DNA of 64,000 nucleotides, from assembly GCF_019793465.1 (NCBI RefSeq), contig NZ_JAILYJ010000005.1, positions 62,001 through 126,000 on the forward strand. The letters run 5' to 3'. This document shows positions 63,820 through 64,000 of the stretch, piece after piece. The position numbers and the translations under genes were made by a program. A model generated the notes under the pieces. That model searched no databases and had not been told where the DNA came from. It saw only the letters and a list, made by a program, of their open reading frames with translations. The first letter of the stretch is position 1. Each line of letters begins with the position of its first letter. Source of the stretch: Rhizobium croatiense (GTDB taxonomy: Bacteria; Pseudomonadota; Alphaproteobacteria; Rhizobiales; Rhizobiaceae).

Positions 63820-64000
63820 CTGTAAGCACGATCGGCATTGTCGGCGGCGGCCAGCTCGGCCGCATGCTGGCCATCGCCGCCGCCAGGCTGAATTTCCGCA
63901 CGATCATTCTCGAGCCGCAGGCGGATTGCCCGGCCGCTCAGCTCGCCAACCGGCAGATCGTTGCCGCCTATGATGATCCGGCGGCACTGGCCGAACTTGC
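63816..64000 (+). CDS. purK: N5-carboxyaminoimidazole ribonucleotide synthase (partial)
   Basis: The first 61 codons read [20 protein letters not shown], then [29 protein letters not shown] is the PurK/ATP-grasp N-terminal signature. The ATG overlaps the purE stop, as is usual for purEK. The rest lies beyond the right edge. Confidence 0.95.
   Translation, partial: MTVSTIGIVGGGQLGRMLAIAAARLNFRTIILEPQADCPAAQLANRQIVAAYDDPAALAEL

Overview
The window looks like a chromosomal segment of a Rhizobium species of the etli/leguminosarum type (Alphaproteobacteria, Rhizobiaceae). The reasons are high GC with strong third-position GC, an sqdBDC sulfolipid operon, an lpiA-acvB operon, a short-form Gnd, a class I fructose-bisphosphate aldolase, an rcdA gene preceded by a CtrA-type box, an alphaproteobacterial 6S RNA next to zapA, and several rhizobial-type palindromic intergenic elements. 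The species is inferred from family resemblance, not from a database search.

Layout. 0-2.6 kb: ybgC-tolQ-tolR-tolA on the minus strand (tolA runs off the left edge). 2.7-6.0 kb: sqdB-sqdD-sqdC. 6.2-13.7 kb: 5-formyl-THF cyclo-ligase, a YmdB-type phosphoesterase, an exported MBL-fold protein, a PPOX-family protein, yebC, a luciferase-like oxidoreductase and a membrane chemoreceptor. 13.9-19.6 kb: ruvC, ruvA and ruvB, each pair separated by an antitoxin/PIN-toxin module, followed by a phosphoesterase, a Nudix hydrolase and a DinB-like protein. 19.6-27.6 kb: lpiA-acvB (aminoacylated lipid, acid tolerance), DoxX, a large MscS channel and Gnd.

27.7-33.6 kb is the most disturbed stretch. An ArsR/SRPBCC pair is followed by about 3 kb that holds a decayed alpha/beta hydrolase and a YddA/SbmA-like ABC transporter. 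This segment lies between two copies of a roughly 355-bp direct repeat. The second copy carries a broken arsR and runs into a frameshifted XRE-type regulator.

33.7-43.7 kb is core metabolism: 6S RNA, zapA and a DUF4164 gene (minus), then tkt, gap, a CPA1-type cation/proton antiporter, pgk and fba (plus). 44-53.6 kb: PhzF-like protein, MFS transporter, DUF1192, rcdA, rpmE, an MsbA-like ABC exporter, a Bug/TctC binding protein, YegP, and a YCII-ECF42 sigma factor pair. 53.6-59.5 kb: a stator-like MotA/MotB-type pair, an inositol-monophosphatase-family protein, a stand-alone CheB methylesterase domain and a soluble receptor-like coiled-coil protein. 59.5-64 kb: a Sel1-repeat exported protein, a ThiE-like protein, a TauE/SafE permease, an ArsR regulator, two YdcH-type small proteins, purE and the start of purK.

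The points most worth a second look are the two toxin-antitoxin modules woven into ruvCAB by overlapping start and stop codons, the duplication-flanked ABC transporter insertion, the CheB plus soluble receptor pair, the orphan stator-like pair, the CtrA box upstream of rcdA with a candidate small RNA beside it, and the nested perfect inverted repeats upstream of fba. No tRNA, rRNA, CRISPR array or intact insertion sequence was seen.
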